From NCBI GenBank assembly GCA_913049755.1, contig CAJWXO010000031.1:1-11728 (forward strand): a stretch of DNA of 11,728 bases, given 5' to 3'. Under the pieces are notes generated by a model. It made no database searches, was not told the DNA's origin, and saw only the letters and a list, made by a program, of their open reading frames with translations. The translations under genes and the position numbers were made by a program. Shown one piece after another: positions 1 to 7,180 of this stretch. Source of the DNA: an uncultured Cryomorphaceae bacterium (lineage in GTDB: Bacteria; Bacteroidota; Bacteroidia; Flavobacteriales; Schleiferiaceae). Position 1 is the first letter of the stretch. Each line of letters begins with the position of its first letter.

Positions 1-1573
1 AAATATTTTTTCTGATCATGAAATTCATTCCCATGAAATAGATGGGAATGGCACGATTTGGTTTTTAAACATAGAAAAAACTACTAGCCCATGGAAGAAT
101 GGAAATATTTCTATTAATCTATTGAAAGATGCTGAGGAATTCAAGGCAAAAGGATTTAAAATAGGACTTATTCAAATGGCAAATCCTTATGGATTGATTC
201 GAAGTTCAAACTCACTGGATTATGCGAAAAAATTAACAAAAATTTTTGATGCAGTTATTATCGGTTATGAGGGAGAAAATAATGCTTTGGGAATAATGAA
301 GAGAGTCGTTCTGAGAGGAATAAAGAAAGGTTTTCCAGGATTCATCCCAGTTTCTGGAATCAATCTTAATCCTGAAAAAAGCACACATACATTTGCCTCA
401 ATCGGATTGAACTCTAATGTTATAGAATTAATAGACTCAATAGTTAATGAAGGTATAAATGAGGATGCTTTTCCAGGCTGTCAAATCTTCCTTTCGAGAT
501 ATGGTAGGGTTGTATTAGATTCTGCATGGGGAACATTAGATGGTTTCACTGAGGCAAAAACGCATCATCTATATGACGTTGCCAGTCTAACTAAAATATT
601 GACATCTATGCCATTACTGATGCAATATTACGAGAGGTATGGTGGTGAGGATTTTTTAGATAGTCCCATTTCTAAATTATTGCCAGAATTTACAGATAGC
701 TCTATAGATTCTCTTGTAGTGAAAGAAATCCTTGCTCATCAGTCAGGCTTGCCAGGATGGATACCGTTTTATCAAAAGTTTATTTGGAGCGATGGTTCTC
801 TTGATAATCAATATTTCAGGTCTATTAAAACTCCTGAATTCAACATCTCTATTGCACCAAAAATATATGGTTCTAATATTATTCGAGATAGTATTTTTAA
901 ATCTATATCATCTGTTGAATTAGGAGATTTAAATTATAAATACTCAGATCTTGGTTATTACCTTTTTCAAAGATTTATTGAGCAGCAACAAAAATTAGGA
1001 TTGGATAAAATTGCACATTCCCAATGGTATAAACCCATGGGTTTATCCATGACGTTTAACCCACTTGTAAATGGTTATGAATCTTTTGATATTGCTCCTA
1101 CCGAAAATGATCTGGTCTTTCGTAAACAACAAATTCGCGCAACGGTGCATGATCAAGGTGCTGCATTACTTGGTGGTGTTGCAGGTCATGCAGGTCTGTT
1201 CTCCAATGCCTACAGTGTTGGTCAGATAATGCAACTATATTTAAATGGTGGCAATTTTAATGGCTATAAATATTTGAATCCTCAAACATTGAAACGTTTT
1301 GTTACATGCTACTCATGTGAAACTGGAAATAGGAGAGGGCTAGGTTTTGATCGTCCTCAAAAAGAGGGTGATGGACCTACCTGTGGGTGCGTAAGTGAAA
1401 ATAGTTTCGGACACACCGGATTTACTGGTACTTTTGCATGGGCTGACCCTGAATCTGGAATTATCTTAGTATTTCTATCTAATAGAATTTTCCCCAATGC
1501 CGAAAATAAAAAAATCTATGAACTTGACATACGGACTAGAATTCAGCAGGTTATTCAAGATTCTATTCTTTAG
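1..1573 (+). CDS. Glycoside hydrolase family 3 / serine hydrolase (beta-lactamase-like) fusion, 5'-truncated by window edge
   Basis: The reading frame is open from base 2, so the gene starts upstream and the TTG at 122 is not its start. The first ~400 bases encode what looks like the C-terminal domain of a GH3 enzyme (beta-N-acetylglucosaminidase type), including a VIIGYEG stretch and a late GFIPVSG segment. From about base 420 a class C beta-lactamase/penicillin-binding-protein-like serine hydrolase domain follows. Its SxxK motif (SLTK) has the nucleophile Ser codon at 584-586, the Tyr motif reads YSD at 941-949, and the KTG-box equivalent is HTG at 1412-1420 within GHTGFTGT. Such fusions are common in Bacteroidota and usually exported; the signal peptide would lie outside the window. 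A role in peptidoglycan fragment cleavage or recycling is inference. The stop (TAG, 1571-1573) lies inside the next gene. The domain call is strong; the substrate is unknown. Confidence 0.9.
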   Translation, partial: NIFSDHEIHSHEIDGNGTIWFLNIEKTTSPWKNGNISINLLKDAEEFKAKGFKIGLIQMANPYGLIRSSNSLDYAKKLTKIFDAVIIGYEGENNALGIMKRVVLRGIKKGFPGFIPVSGINLNPEKSTHTFASIGLNSNVIELIDSIVNEGINEDAFPGCQIFLSRYGRVVLDSAWGTLDGFTEAKTHHLYDVASLTKILTSMPLLMQYYERYGGEDFLDSPISKLLPEFTDSSIDSLVVKEILAHQSGLPGWIPFYQKFIWSDGSLDNQYFRSIKTPEFNISIAPKIYGSNIIRDSIFKSISSVELGDLNYKYSDLGYYLFQRFIEQQQKLGLDKIAHSQWYKPMGLSMTFNPLVNGYESFDIAPTENDLVFRKQQIRATVHDQGAALLGGVAGHAGLFSNAYSVGQIMQLYLNGGNFNGYKYLNPQTLKRFVTCYSCETGNRRGLGFDRPQKEGDGPTCGCVSENSFGHTGFTGTFAWADPESGIILVFLSNRIFPNAENKKIYELDIRTRIQQVIQDSIL

Positions 1574-2090
1574 TTGCCTTATAAGTTCTTTTGATCTTTA
1601 CGGCCAAATAAAGAAGAATGAATACAGCTCGTCAATAGATTCTACTTTTGTGAATTATTTTACTAGTGGAAAGCCACAACGAATACAATTATTTCAATTT
1701 GGCCTATTAAATGGGCCTTCTTGGGAATTTCATTCATCAGGTCAGGTATTGATTCATAATCAATGGTCTAAAGGCTTGAGAAATGGATTAGAAATAGCTT
1801 TTGATCAGGCAGGGAAAAAAATAAAAAGCACAACTTGGTTAGATGGAAGATTAAATGGAGAAGAGCTTGTTTATTACCGAACTGGAGTTGTTCAAAAGAG
1901 AACAATTTGGTCTTTGAATTTAAAACATGGATTATCAATTTGGTATCATGATAATTCTATAGAGGCTGCAATTTATCCCTATGACAGCGGAAAAATAGAT
2001 GGGGATGTTATTTATTTTGACACTAATGGAGTAGAGGTGTCTCGAGAAGAATATCAAAATAATCAGCTCATAAAGAAAATGAAGAGATGA
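1518..2090 (+). CDS. Exported MORN-like repeat protein (YwqK-family-like)
   Basis: A 190-residue protein with an N-terminal signal peptide: basic residues (SRLFK), a hydrophobic core (ILFFSCLISSF) and a probable cleavage site LYG|Q, a pattern common in Bacteroidota. The mature part holds about five degenerate repeats of 21-24 residues of the form G-x-x-x-G-x(5-6)-aromatic-x(3)-G, as in GLRNGLEIAF and GRLNGEELVYY. This is the MORN_2 pattern of proteins often annotated as YwqK-family antitoxins, a label I would not take literally: there is no toxin partner here and the protein appears exported. I chose ATG 1518, preceded by an A-rich stretch; ATG 1497 or TTG 1524 are alternatives in the same frame. 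It overlaps the upstream gene by 56 bp and bshA by 4 bp (ATGA), suggesting translational coupling. Function is unknown. Confidence 0.8.
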   Translation: MNLTYGLEFSRLFKILFFSCLISSFDLYGQIKKNEYSSSIDSTFVNYFTSGKPQRIQLFQFGLLNGPSWEFHSSGQVLIHNQWSKGLRNGLEIAFDQAGKKIKSTTWLDGRLNGEELVYYRTGVVQKRTIWSLNLKHGLSIWYHDNSIEAAIYPYDSGKIDGDVIYFDTNGVEVSREEYQNNQLIKKMKR

Positions 2091-3217
2091 GAATAGGAAT
2101 TATTTGCCATCCGACTTACGGAGGTTCTGGCGTCATGGCAACGGAACTGGGGAATTTTTTAGGTAGACAGGGTAATAGTATCCACGTGATAAGCAATGCT
2201 TTGCCGGTTCGATTAGATCAGTTAAATGGAAATATAAATTTCCATGAAGTTATTGTAGATCCATATCCTTTGTTTCAGTATCAGCCTTATGAATTAGCGC
2301 TTGCAAGCACAATTGTTGAAATTGTTCGCAAAGAGCAACTTGAAATATTACACGTCCACTATGCTATACCGCATGCCTATGCTGCATATATGGCAAGGGA
2401 AATTTTAAAAGATCAGAAGATTTTTATTCCGGTAATTACCACATTGCATGGAACTGATATTACGCTTGTAGGTAAAAAGCCAGTTTACAAGGCAGCAGTT
2501 TGTTTCTCAATAAATCATAGTAATTATGTTACCGCAGTAAGCAAAAGTCTAAAGGAGCAAACTGAAAGTCTCTTTGAGATTAAAAATCCAATAGAGGTTA
2601 TACCAAATTTTGTCAATATCGCAGGTTATGGTCGTGCAGATAAAGAATTAAGACAGTCTTTTGCATCCGAAAATCAGTCCATTGTATGTCATGTTAGTAA
2701 TTTTCGTCCGGTTAAAAGAATTTTGGATGTTATTAAGATTTTTAAAAAAATCCAAGAGGAAAAAGATTCCATTTTGATAATGGTAGGTGATGGGCCCGAT
2801 AGAGTCCCTGCGGAGGAATTAGTTGATCAGTTAGATATAAAGGAAAAGGTGTTTTTTCGGGGTAAAACTTTCGATGTGAAGTCGATGCTTGGAATATCTG
2901 ATATTTTCTTATTGCCTTCTGAAACAGAGAGTTTCGGGTTGTCGGCGTTGGAGGCTATGGCCTCCTACGTTCCAGTGGTAGCATCACGAGTTGGTGGGCT
3001 TAGTGAGGTAGTTGATCATGAAATAAATGGATATCTTGAAAACCTTGGAGACATAGAAGCAATGTCTAAAAGAGCTTTAGAGCTTTTAACTAACGAGAAC
3101 AAAATGTCAATTTTTTCTGCTTCTTCAAGAGTGAAAGCAGAATCTTTCTCTATGTCGCAAATTAGTGAAACGTATTTACAGCTTTATCAAAAAATTATAG
3201 ATGAGAAAAAACAATAA
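2087..3217 (+). CDS. bshA: N-acetyl-alpha-D-glucosaminyl L-malate synthase BshA (bacillithiol biosynthesis)
   Basis: A GT4-family, GT-B fold glycosyltransferase of 376 residues, the usual length for BshA. It transfers GlcNAc from UDP-GlcNAc to L-malate, the first step of bacillithiol synthesis in the cytoplasm. Diagnostic segments are an N-terminal glycine-rich acceptor loop (GGSG, residues 12-15, followed by VMATELG), HVHYAIPHA (89-97), HGTDITLVG (121-129), VIPNFV (171-176), VSNFRPVKR (203-211) and the retaining-GT E-x7-E motif at E281/E289 in ETESFGLSALEA. The combination of PTYGGSG and HGTDITLVG separates BshA from generic GT4 enzymes. The start ATG overlaps the previous stop as ATGA, and the end overlaps the next gene by 17 bp. 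The BshB deacetylase and BshC ligase are not in this window. A GH3/serine hydrolase gene beside bshA is, from memory, a recurring arrangement in Bacteroidota. Confidence 0.95.
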   Translation: MRIGIICHPTYGGSGVMATELGNFLGRQGNSIHVISNALPVRLDQLNGNINFHEVIVDPYPLFQYQPYELALASTIVEIVRKEQLEILHVHYAIPHAYAAYMAREILKDQKIFIPVITTLHGTDITLVGKKPVYKAAVCFSINHSNYVTAVSKSLKEQTESLFEIKNPIEVIPNFVNIAGYGRADKELRQSFASENQSIVCHVSNFRPVKRILDVIKIFKKIQEEKDSILIMVGDGPDRVPAEELVDQLDIKEKVFFRGKTFDVKSMLGISDIFLLPSETESFGLSALEAMASYVPVVASRVGGLSEVVDHEINGYLENLGDIEAMSKRALELLTNENKMSIFSASSRVKAESFSMSQISETYLQLYQKIIDEKKQ

Positions 3218-3590
3218 TTTCAAGTCTGGACCTCAAAGTAATAATCCGTTTTCTGACGCCTTATCGAACGCACTAGGCAATGTTGATAGTGAATCAAGGG
3301 TTCCTTTAGATACAGATGAAAACGATATTAACAAAACTAAAATTCCTTTAAAAGGATTGGTGGAGATTTATTTTGAAAAGAAAGGTCGTGCCGGAAAAAC
3401 TGTCACGTTATTGGACTTCCGTTATACGGAAGGAGACGGTTTGGTTTCTTTGGCAAAATCTATAAAAGCTTCATGTGGTGTTGGAGGCAGTTTGAATGGA
3501 GTTGTTTTGCTTTTACAAGGAGACGTAAGGGATAAGTGTGAACAATACTTAATGAACTTAGGATTAAAATCAAAAAGAATAGGGGGGTGA
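3201..3590 (+). CDS. yciH: SUI1/eIF1-family translation factor (YciH-like)
   Basis: A 129-residue protein with a variable, Asn/Ser-rich, probably disordered N-terminus (residues 1-50) and a SUI1 domain (about 52-128). The domain shows the family's basic loop (GRAGKTVT, 62-69), the KxxCGVGGS signature (KASCGVGGS, 89-97) and QGDVRDK (106-112) before the last helix. Bacterial YciH is a distant homologue of eukaryotic eIF1 and associates with the small ribosomal subunit; in E. coli it has been linked to start-site discrimination and stress translation. The role here is inferred from family. The ATG at 3201 lies 17 bp inside bshA. The stop TGA (3588-3590) is preceded by six G residues coding the final Gly-Gly and overlaps the GTG start of the next gene. 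Confidence 0.88.
   Translation: MRKNNNFKSGPQSNNPFSDALSNALGNVDSESRVPLDTDENDINKTKIPLKGLVEIYFEKKGRAGKTVTLLDFRYTEGDGLVSLAKSIKASCGVGGSLNGVVLLLQGDVRDKCEQYLMNLGLKSKRIGG
3582..3587 (+). repeat. G6 tract at the yciH/trmH-like junction
   Basis: Six consecutive G residues encode the last two Gly codons of the YciH-like protein, directly before its TGA, and the sixth G is the first base of the GTG start of the methyltransferase gene. The two frames are related by -1, so a one-base backward slip on this tract, or one extra G in the transcript, would join them. Confidence 0.7.
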
Positions 3591-4372
3591 TTTATATTGA
3601 GAGTTTGCAAAATGAAAGAATTAAAAAGCTTGTTCATTGGTTAAATAAACCTGCTATGCGAAAACGAGACCAGGTCTTTTTAGTAGAAGGAGAAAGGGAA
3701 ATAACCCGTGCTATTCGATCCGGGTATCATTTGAAAGATTTATTTGTTTCTGAAGAGTCTGAATTGATCAATATTTTCAAAGTAAATAACCCAATACTGT
3801 GTTCAAAGGAAGTATTTGCAAAGCTTGTAATCCGCGATGGGACGGTTAAATCATTAGCTGTTTTTTTAAGGCCTAAAAATGGTTTGGCTGATCTAAAATT
3901 GTCTAAAACCCCCTTTCTGTTAATTATAGATGGTATTGAAAAGCCTGGTAACATTGGTGCTTTAATGCGAACAGCAAATGCCACAGCTGTGGATGCGGTA
4001 GTTTTTTCATCCTTAAAATGTGATCCATTAAGTTCACATTCGATAAGAAATAGTTTAGGGGGGATTTTTAATACCCCGTGGTTTGAATCTAATAGTTCTG
4101 AGGTCCAAAAATTTCTCAGTAATAATAACTTAAAATGTTATTTAATGGATCCAAATGGTAAAGATTTATCTTTTGATGTGGACTTAGAGGGGCCTTGTGC
4201 TATTGTTCTTGGCTCGGAAGATAAAGGGTTGGGTGAAAGTTGGGAAAATAATAATCTCCAAAAATTAAAAATCCCAATGAACGGGATTGTAGACTCATTG
4301 AATGTTAGTGTTGCAGGTGCAGTTATGTTATATGAGGTTTTGAGACAGCGCAGATCAAAGAAAAGTCTCTAA
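3587..4372 (+). CDS. TrmH/SpoU-family RNA 2'-O-methyltransferase
   Basis: A 261-residue SPOUT-class methyltransferase expected to put a methyl group from S-adenosylmethionine on a ribose 2'-OH in rRNA or tRNA. The N-terminus has the SpoU substrate-binding layout (SLQNERIKKL at 6-15, FLVEGEREI at 31-39). The three SPOUT motifs follow: motif 1 around EKPGNIGALMRTANA (118-132, with N122 and R128), motif 2 IVLGSEDKG (207-215), and motif 3 IPMNGIVDSLNVSVAGAV (229-246), which forms the cofactor knot. The start is GTG 3587, sharing bases with the yciH stop (GTGA). It is chosen because family members begin a few residues before SLQN; TTG 3605 would cut into that segment. Which nucleotide it modifies cannot be told; 23S rRNA is the usual guess. 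The gene ends 23 bp from the end of uvrA. Confidence 0.92.
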   Translation: MIYIESLQNERIKKLVHWLNKPAMRKRDQVFLVEGEREITRAIRSGYHLKDLFVSEESELINIFKVNNPILCSKEVFAKLVIRDGTVKSLAVFLRPKNGLADLKLSKTPFLLIIDGIEKPGNIGALMRTANATAVDAVVFSSLKCDPLSSHSIRNSLGGIFNTPWFESNSSEVQKFLSNNNLKCYLMDPNGKDLSFDVDLEGPCAIVLGSEDKGLGESWENNNLQKLKIPMNGIVDSLNVSVAGAVMLYEVLRQRRSKKSL

Positions 4373-4376
4373 TTAA

Positions 4377-4386
4377 ATTCATGAAT
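4377..4386. other. Short palindrome between convergent trmH-like and uvrA genes
   Basis: The 23-bp gap between the two stop codons (4373-4395) contains the perfect 10-bp palindrome ATTCATGAAT followed by a T-rich run. It has no loop and is too short and AT-rich to call a terminator with confidence. I see no other stem-loop in the gap. Confidence 0.25.
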
Positions 4387-4395
4387 ATTTTTCTT

Positions 4396-7146
4396 CTAAA
4401 TATTTTGAATAAACATTGATGTAGGAGATTTAGTTTCATTCCGAAATTTTTCAAGTTCACCTTGGAAAATTAAATGTCCGCCATCTTCGCCTCCTTCAGG
4501 ACCTAATTCAATTATCCAATCTGCGTTAGAAATAACATCTGTATGGTGTTCAATAACTAAAACAGTATGTCCTAAGTCAATTAACGCATTAAAAGAGTCA
4601 AGGAGTTTTTGAACATCATCAAAATGGAGTCCAGTAGTTGGTTCATCAAAAACAAAGAAAATGGGATCAATAGAGTTGCCTTTTGACAAATAATATGCCA
4701 GTTTAACTCTTTGACCTTCTCCTCCAGATAGAGTGGAGCTTGTTTGCCCCAACTGCAAATAGCCTAACCCAACATCCATGAGTGGCTGAAGCTTTATCGA
4801 AATTTTTGGTAATTCACAGCTCTTAAAGAAAACAAAGGCTTCATCAATTGTCATTCGTAAAACATCTGCAATATTCTTCCCTTTTATTTCGACACCGAGA
4901 ATATCATCTTGAAATCTGTTCCCATTACAATGTTCACATTTTAAGTGAACATCCGCCATAAATTGCATTTCTATGGTTACAAATCCATCTCCTTTGCACA
5001 TGTCGCATCTTCCTCCTTCTGTATTAAAGGAAAAATGCTTGGCTTTTAAGCTCCGAATCTGAGCACTTTTTGTTGATGCAAATGCTGATCGGATATCGTC
5101 GTAAATCTTTAAATATGTTGCTGGGTTAGATCTGGATGACTTACCCATAGGATTTTGATCTACAATCTCAACTGAATTAACTAAAAATGTATCTCCAACT
5201 AAAGATGAATACATCTCTGATTTCATATTGGAATCGCCTAAATTCTTTTGAAGAGCAGGGATTAATACATTTCTAATTAAAGAGGTTTTACCACTTCCAC
5301 TCACTCCGCAAACTACTGATAGAAAGCCTATTGGAATGTCAATATCAACTTTTTTTAAATTATTAAGAACTGCTCCACGAATTCCAATAGTTTTTGCATT
5401 TTTTGTATTTAAATGAATCCGTGACACTTTTTTCTCTCCTTTGAGGTAGAGAGCAGTCAAACTATTTTGAGAATCTATATCATTTCCCGGTCCACTATAA
5501 ATCACATTTCCTCCTTTAGAACCAGCTTTGGGGCCGATATCAATTAAAGTATCAGCAGCTCTCATGAAAAGAGAATCATGTTCAACAACTACCACAGTAT
5601 TTCCCATATCTCGAAGTTGAAACAGTACTTCAAGTAGTTTCGTTGCGTCTTTTGGGTGAAGTCCAATACTTGGTTCATCTAAAATATAGATGGATCCCAC
5701 GAGAGATGAACCTAAACTTTTAGCCAGATGTATACGTTGAGATTCCCCCCCAGATAATGTAGAAGAAGGACGTTCTAAAGTTAAATAGTGAAGTCCCACT
5801 TTTTCCAGGACATTAAGTCGATTTTTTATCTCTAAAATTAATCTTTCCGCAATCTTAAAATCATTTCCTTTTAATTCAAGCTGATTGAACCAAATCATTG
5901 CTTTTGATATAGACCATGACAATATTTCTGTTATGGATGATCCATTAATTTTTACATAACCAGCCTCTTTTCTAAGTCGTTTCCCTTCGCAGTCGGAGCA
6001 AATTGTCTTTCCTCTATATCTGGCTTGGAGTACTCTAAATTGAATTTTATATATTTTACTTTCAACATAATTGAAAAAATCATTAATCCCTTTAAAGTGT
6101 TTACATCCATTCCATACAAGATCTTCTTGATCTGGAGTTAAAAGGTTTATGGGTTTATGAATTGGGATATTGGCAAGTTCCGAACCAAGAATTAATTGGT
6201 TTTTCCATTTCGAGAGTTTTTCACCTTTCCATGGAGCTATAGCATTGTCATATATACTCAGTGTTTTATTTGGAATTACTAAATCTTTATCAATACCTAT
6301 TGTTGAACCAAAGCCTTCACATTTTGGACATGCTCCTTGGGGGGTATTAAATGTGAATAACGATGGAGAAGGTTCCTCGAAATCGATTCCGTCTAAACTA
6401 AATTGATTAGAAAATCTATCTTCGAGATCATTTTCCCATCTAAGTATTAATTCTCCTTTTCCTTCAAAAAAAGCTGTCTGAATAGAGTCATTGGCTCGAT
6501 TCAAGGTCTCTTCATCAAGGTTGTTTAAATGAAGTCTGTCAACAACAAGAGAGAAAGTTTTTATTGAGTCTGGTATTTTTTCGATACGATGAATATCTCC
6601 TGATATATCAATCACTCTAGAGTATCCTTGCTGGCTTAATAAAGATGACATTTCACTTTTAGAACGATCATTGAAATCAAGCGGGCTAATAATTAGAACT
6701 ACAGAATCTTCTTTTTCCTTAATCTTCTTCAGAACATCTATGTTTTGGTGGCGTCTTACTTCGTTTCCTGAAATTGGAGAATATGTTTTACCAATACGAG
6801 CAAATAAAACCTTCAAATAATCATGAAGTTCTGTCACTGTGGCTAATGTAGATCTTGGATTTCTTGATATTACTTTTTGCTGGATAGCAATTGCTGGAGC
6901 AAGCCCTTGAATGTTATCTACTTCAGGTTTATCTAACTTTCCTAAGAATTGACGAGCATATGAGGACAATGATTCGACATATCTTCTTTGGCCCTCAGCG
7001 TACAATGTGTCAAATGCTAATGATGACTTTCCGCTACCACTTACACCAGTAATAACTACTAAGTGACCATGTGGAAATTCTACATTAATGTTCTTTAAGT
7101 TATTGACTCTAGCGCCTTGAATAGTTAAGTAGTCTAATTTTTTCAT
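4396..7146 (-). CDS. uvrA: Excinuclease ABC subunit A (UvrA)
   Basis: A 916-residue twin ABC ATPase, full length for Bacteroidota and slightly shorter than E. coli UvrA (940). It is the damage-recognition subunit of nucleotide excision repair and loads UvrB. Visible are Walker A 1 GVSGSGKSS (34-42), signature 1 LSGGESQR (464-471) with ILDEPSIGLH (488-497), Walker A 2 GVSGSGKTS (614-622), signature 2 LSGGEGQR (806-813) with VFDEPTTGLH (832-841), and the C-terminal zinc module C714/C717/C737/C740. In the first zinc site only C273/C276 remain: where E. coli has its first CxxC pair this protein reads SLDGIDFEEP (250-259). A further CxxC at 383/386 is kept. The loss of one pair fits Bacteroidota homologues as I remember them, so it is probably lineage-typical. 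The ATG at 7144-7146 places LDYLTIQGARVNNLKNI at the N-terminus as expected. Stop is TAG at 4396-4398. Confidence 0.97.
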   Translation of the reverse strand: MKKLDYLTIQGARVNNLKNINVEFPHGHLVVITGVSGSGKSSLAFDTLYAEGQRRYVESLSSYARQFLGKLDKPEVDNIQGLAPAIAIQQKVISRNPRSTLATVTELHDYLKVLFARIGKTYSPISGNEVRRHQNIDVLKKIKEKEDSVVLIISPLDFNDRSKSEMSSLLSQQGYSRVIDISGDIHRIEKIPDSIKTFSLVVDRLHLNNLDEETLNRANDSIQTAFFEGKGELILRWENDLEDRFSNQFSLDGIDFEEPSPSLFTFNTPQGACPKCEGFGSTIGIDKDLVIPNKTLSIYDNAIAPWKGEKLSKWKNQLILGSELANIPIHKPINLLTPDQEDLVWNGCKHFKGINDFFNYVESKIYKIQFRVLQARYRGKTICSDCEGKRLRKEAGYVKINGSSITEILSWSISKAMIWFNQLELKGNDFKIAERLILEIKNRLNVLEKVGLHYLTLERPSSTLSGGESQRIHLAKSLGSSLVGSIYILDEPSIGLHPKDATKLLEVLFQLRDMGNTVVVVEHDSLFMRAADTLIDIGPKAGSKGGNVIYSGPGNDIDSQNSLTALYLKGEKKVSRIHLNTKNAKTIGIRGAVLNNLKKVDIDIPIGFLSVVCGVSGSGKTSLIRNVLIPALQKNLGDSNMKSEMYSSLVGDTFLVNSVEIVDQNPMGKSSRSNPATYLKIYDDIRSAFASTKSAQIRSLKAKHFSFNTEGGRCDMCKGDGFVTIEMQFMADVHLKCEHCNGNRFQDDILGVEIKGKNIADVLRMTIDEAFVFFKSCELPKISIKLQPLMDVGLGYLQLGQTSSTLSGGEGQRVKLAYYLSKGNSIDPIFFVFDEPTTGLHFDDVQKLLDSFNALIDLGHTVLVIEHHTDVISNADWIIELGPEGGEDGGHLIFQGELEKFRNETKSPTSMFIQNI
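5745..5751 (-). repeat. G7 tract (coding strand) in the UvrA LSGGE signature
   Basis: Seven C residues on the + strand read as seven G on the uvrA coding strand, covering the two Gly codons and the first base of the Glu codon in the first ABC signature motif. The second signature motif of the same gene uses GGA codons and has no such run. Confidence 0.7.
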
Positions 7147-7156
7147 ATTTGAAATG

Positions 7157-7164
7157 CAAAAATA
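7157..7164 (-). promoter_or_regulatory. Candidate uvrA promoter -7 element (TAnnTTTG type)
   Basis: Reading the - strand, TATTTTTG fits the Bacteroidota -7 consensus TAnnTTTG exactly and lies 10 bases before the uvrA ATG. At the right distance upstream (about 7181-7186) there is only a T run rather than a clear TTTG -33 box. If used, transcription would start within a few bases of the ATG, giving an almost leaderless message. The region is AT-rich, so a chance match is possible. Confidence 0.4.
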
Positions 7165-7166
7165 CC

Positions 7167-7180
7167 CTTTGTTTTCAAAG
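7167..7180. repeat. Inverted repeat CTTTG-TTTT-CAAAG in the uvrA/sigma intergenic region
   Basis: A perfect 5-bp inverted repeat with a 4-base spacer lies in the 117-bp gap between the divergent uvrA and sigma genes, overlapping the candidate -33 box of the sigma gene. It could be an operator half-site pair or a chance dyad; the rest of the gap shows only A/T runs. Confidence 0.3.

Noticed and set aside
122..124. TTG as the start of the GH3/serine hydrolase gene
   Set aside because: The frame is open and reads as plausible protein back to base 2, so the gene is truncated by the window edge rather than starting here.
941..949. YSD in place of the classical YxN motif of class C beta-lactamases
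   Set aside because: YSD is common in esterase- and peptidase-like members of the family, so it is not evidence of an inactive enzyme.
1524..1529. TTGACA, resembling a sigma-70 -35 box, inside the overlap before the MORN-like gene
   Set aside because: There is no -10 partner, it lies within coding sequence of both genes, and the Bacteroidota primary sigma does not use TTGACA.
1566..1578. Possible lipobox around FFSC in the MORN-like protein
   Set aside because: The residues before Cys do not fit the lipobox (Phe at -2 and -3), and the hydrophobic core continues past the Cys to a better signal peptidase I site at LYG|Q.
1497..2090. Toxin-antitoxin system suggested by the YwqK-family label
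   Set aside because: No toxin gene is adjacent and the protein carries a signal peptide, so an antitoxin role is not supported.
3422..3984. Antisense ORFs over the yciH/trmH region and similar opposite-strand ORFs over uvrA, the sigma gene, recQ and lptB
   Set aside because: They lie opposite well-supported conserved genes, have no recognisable domains and look like shadows of the coding frames.
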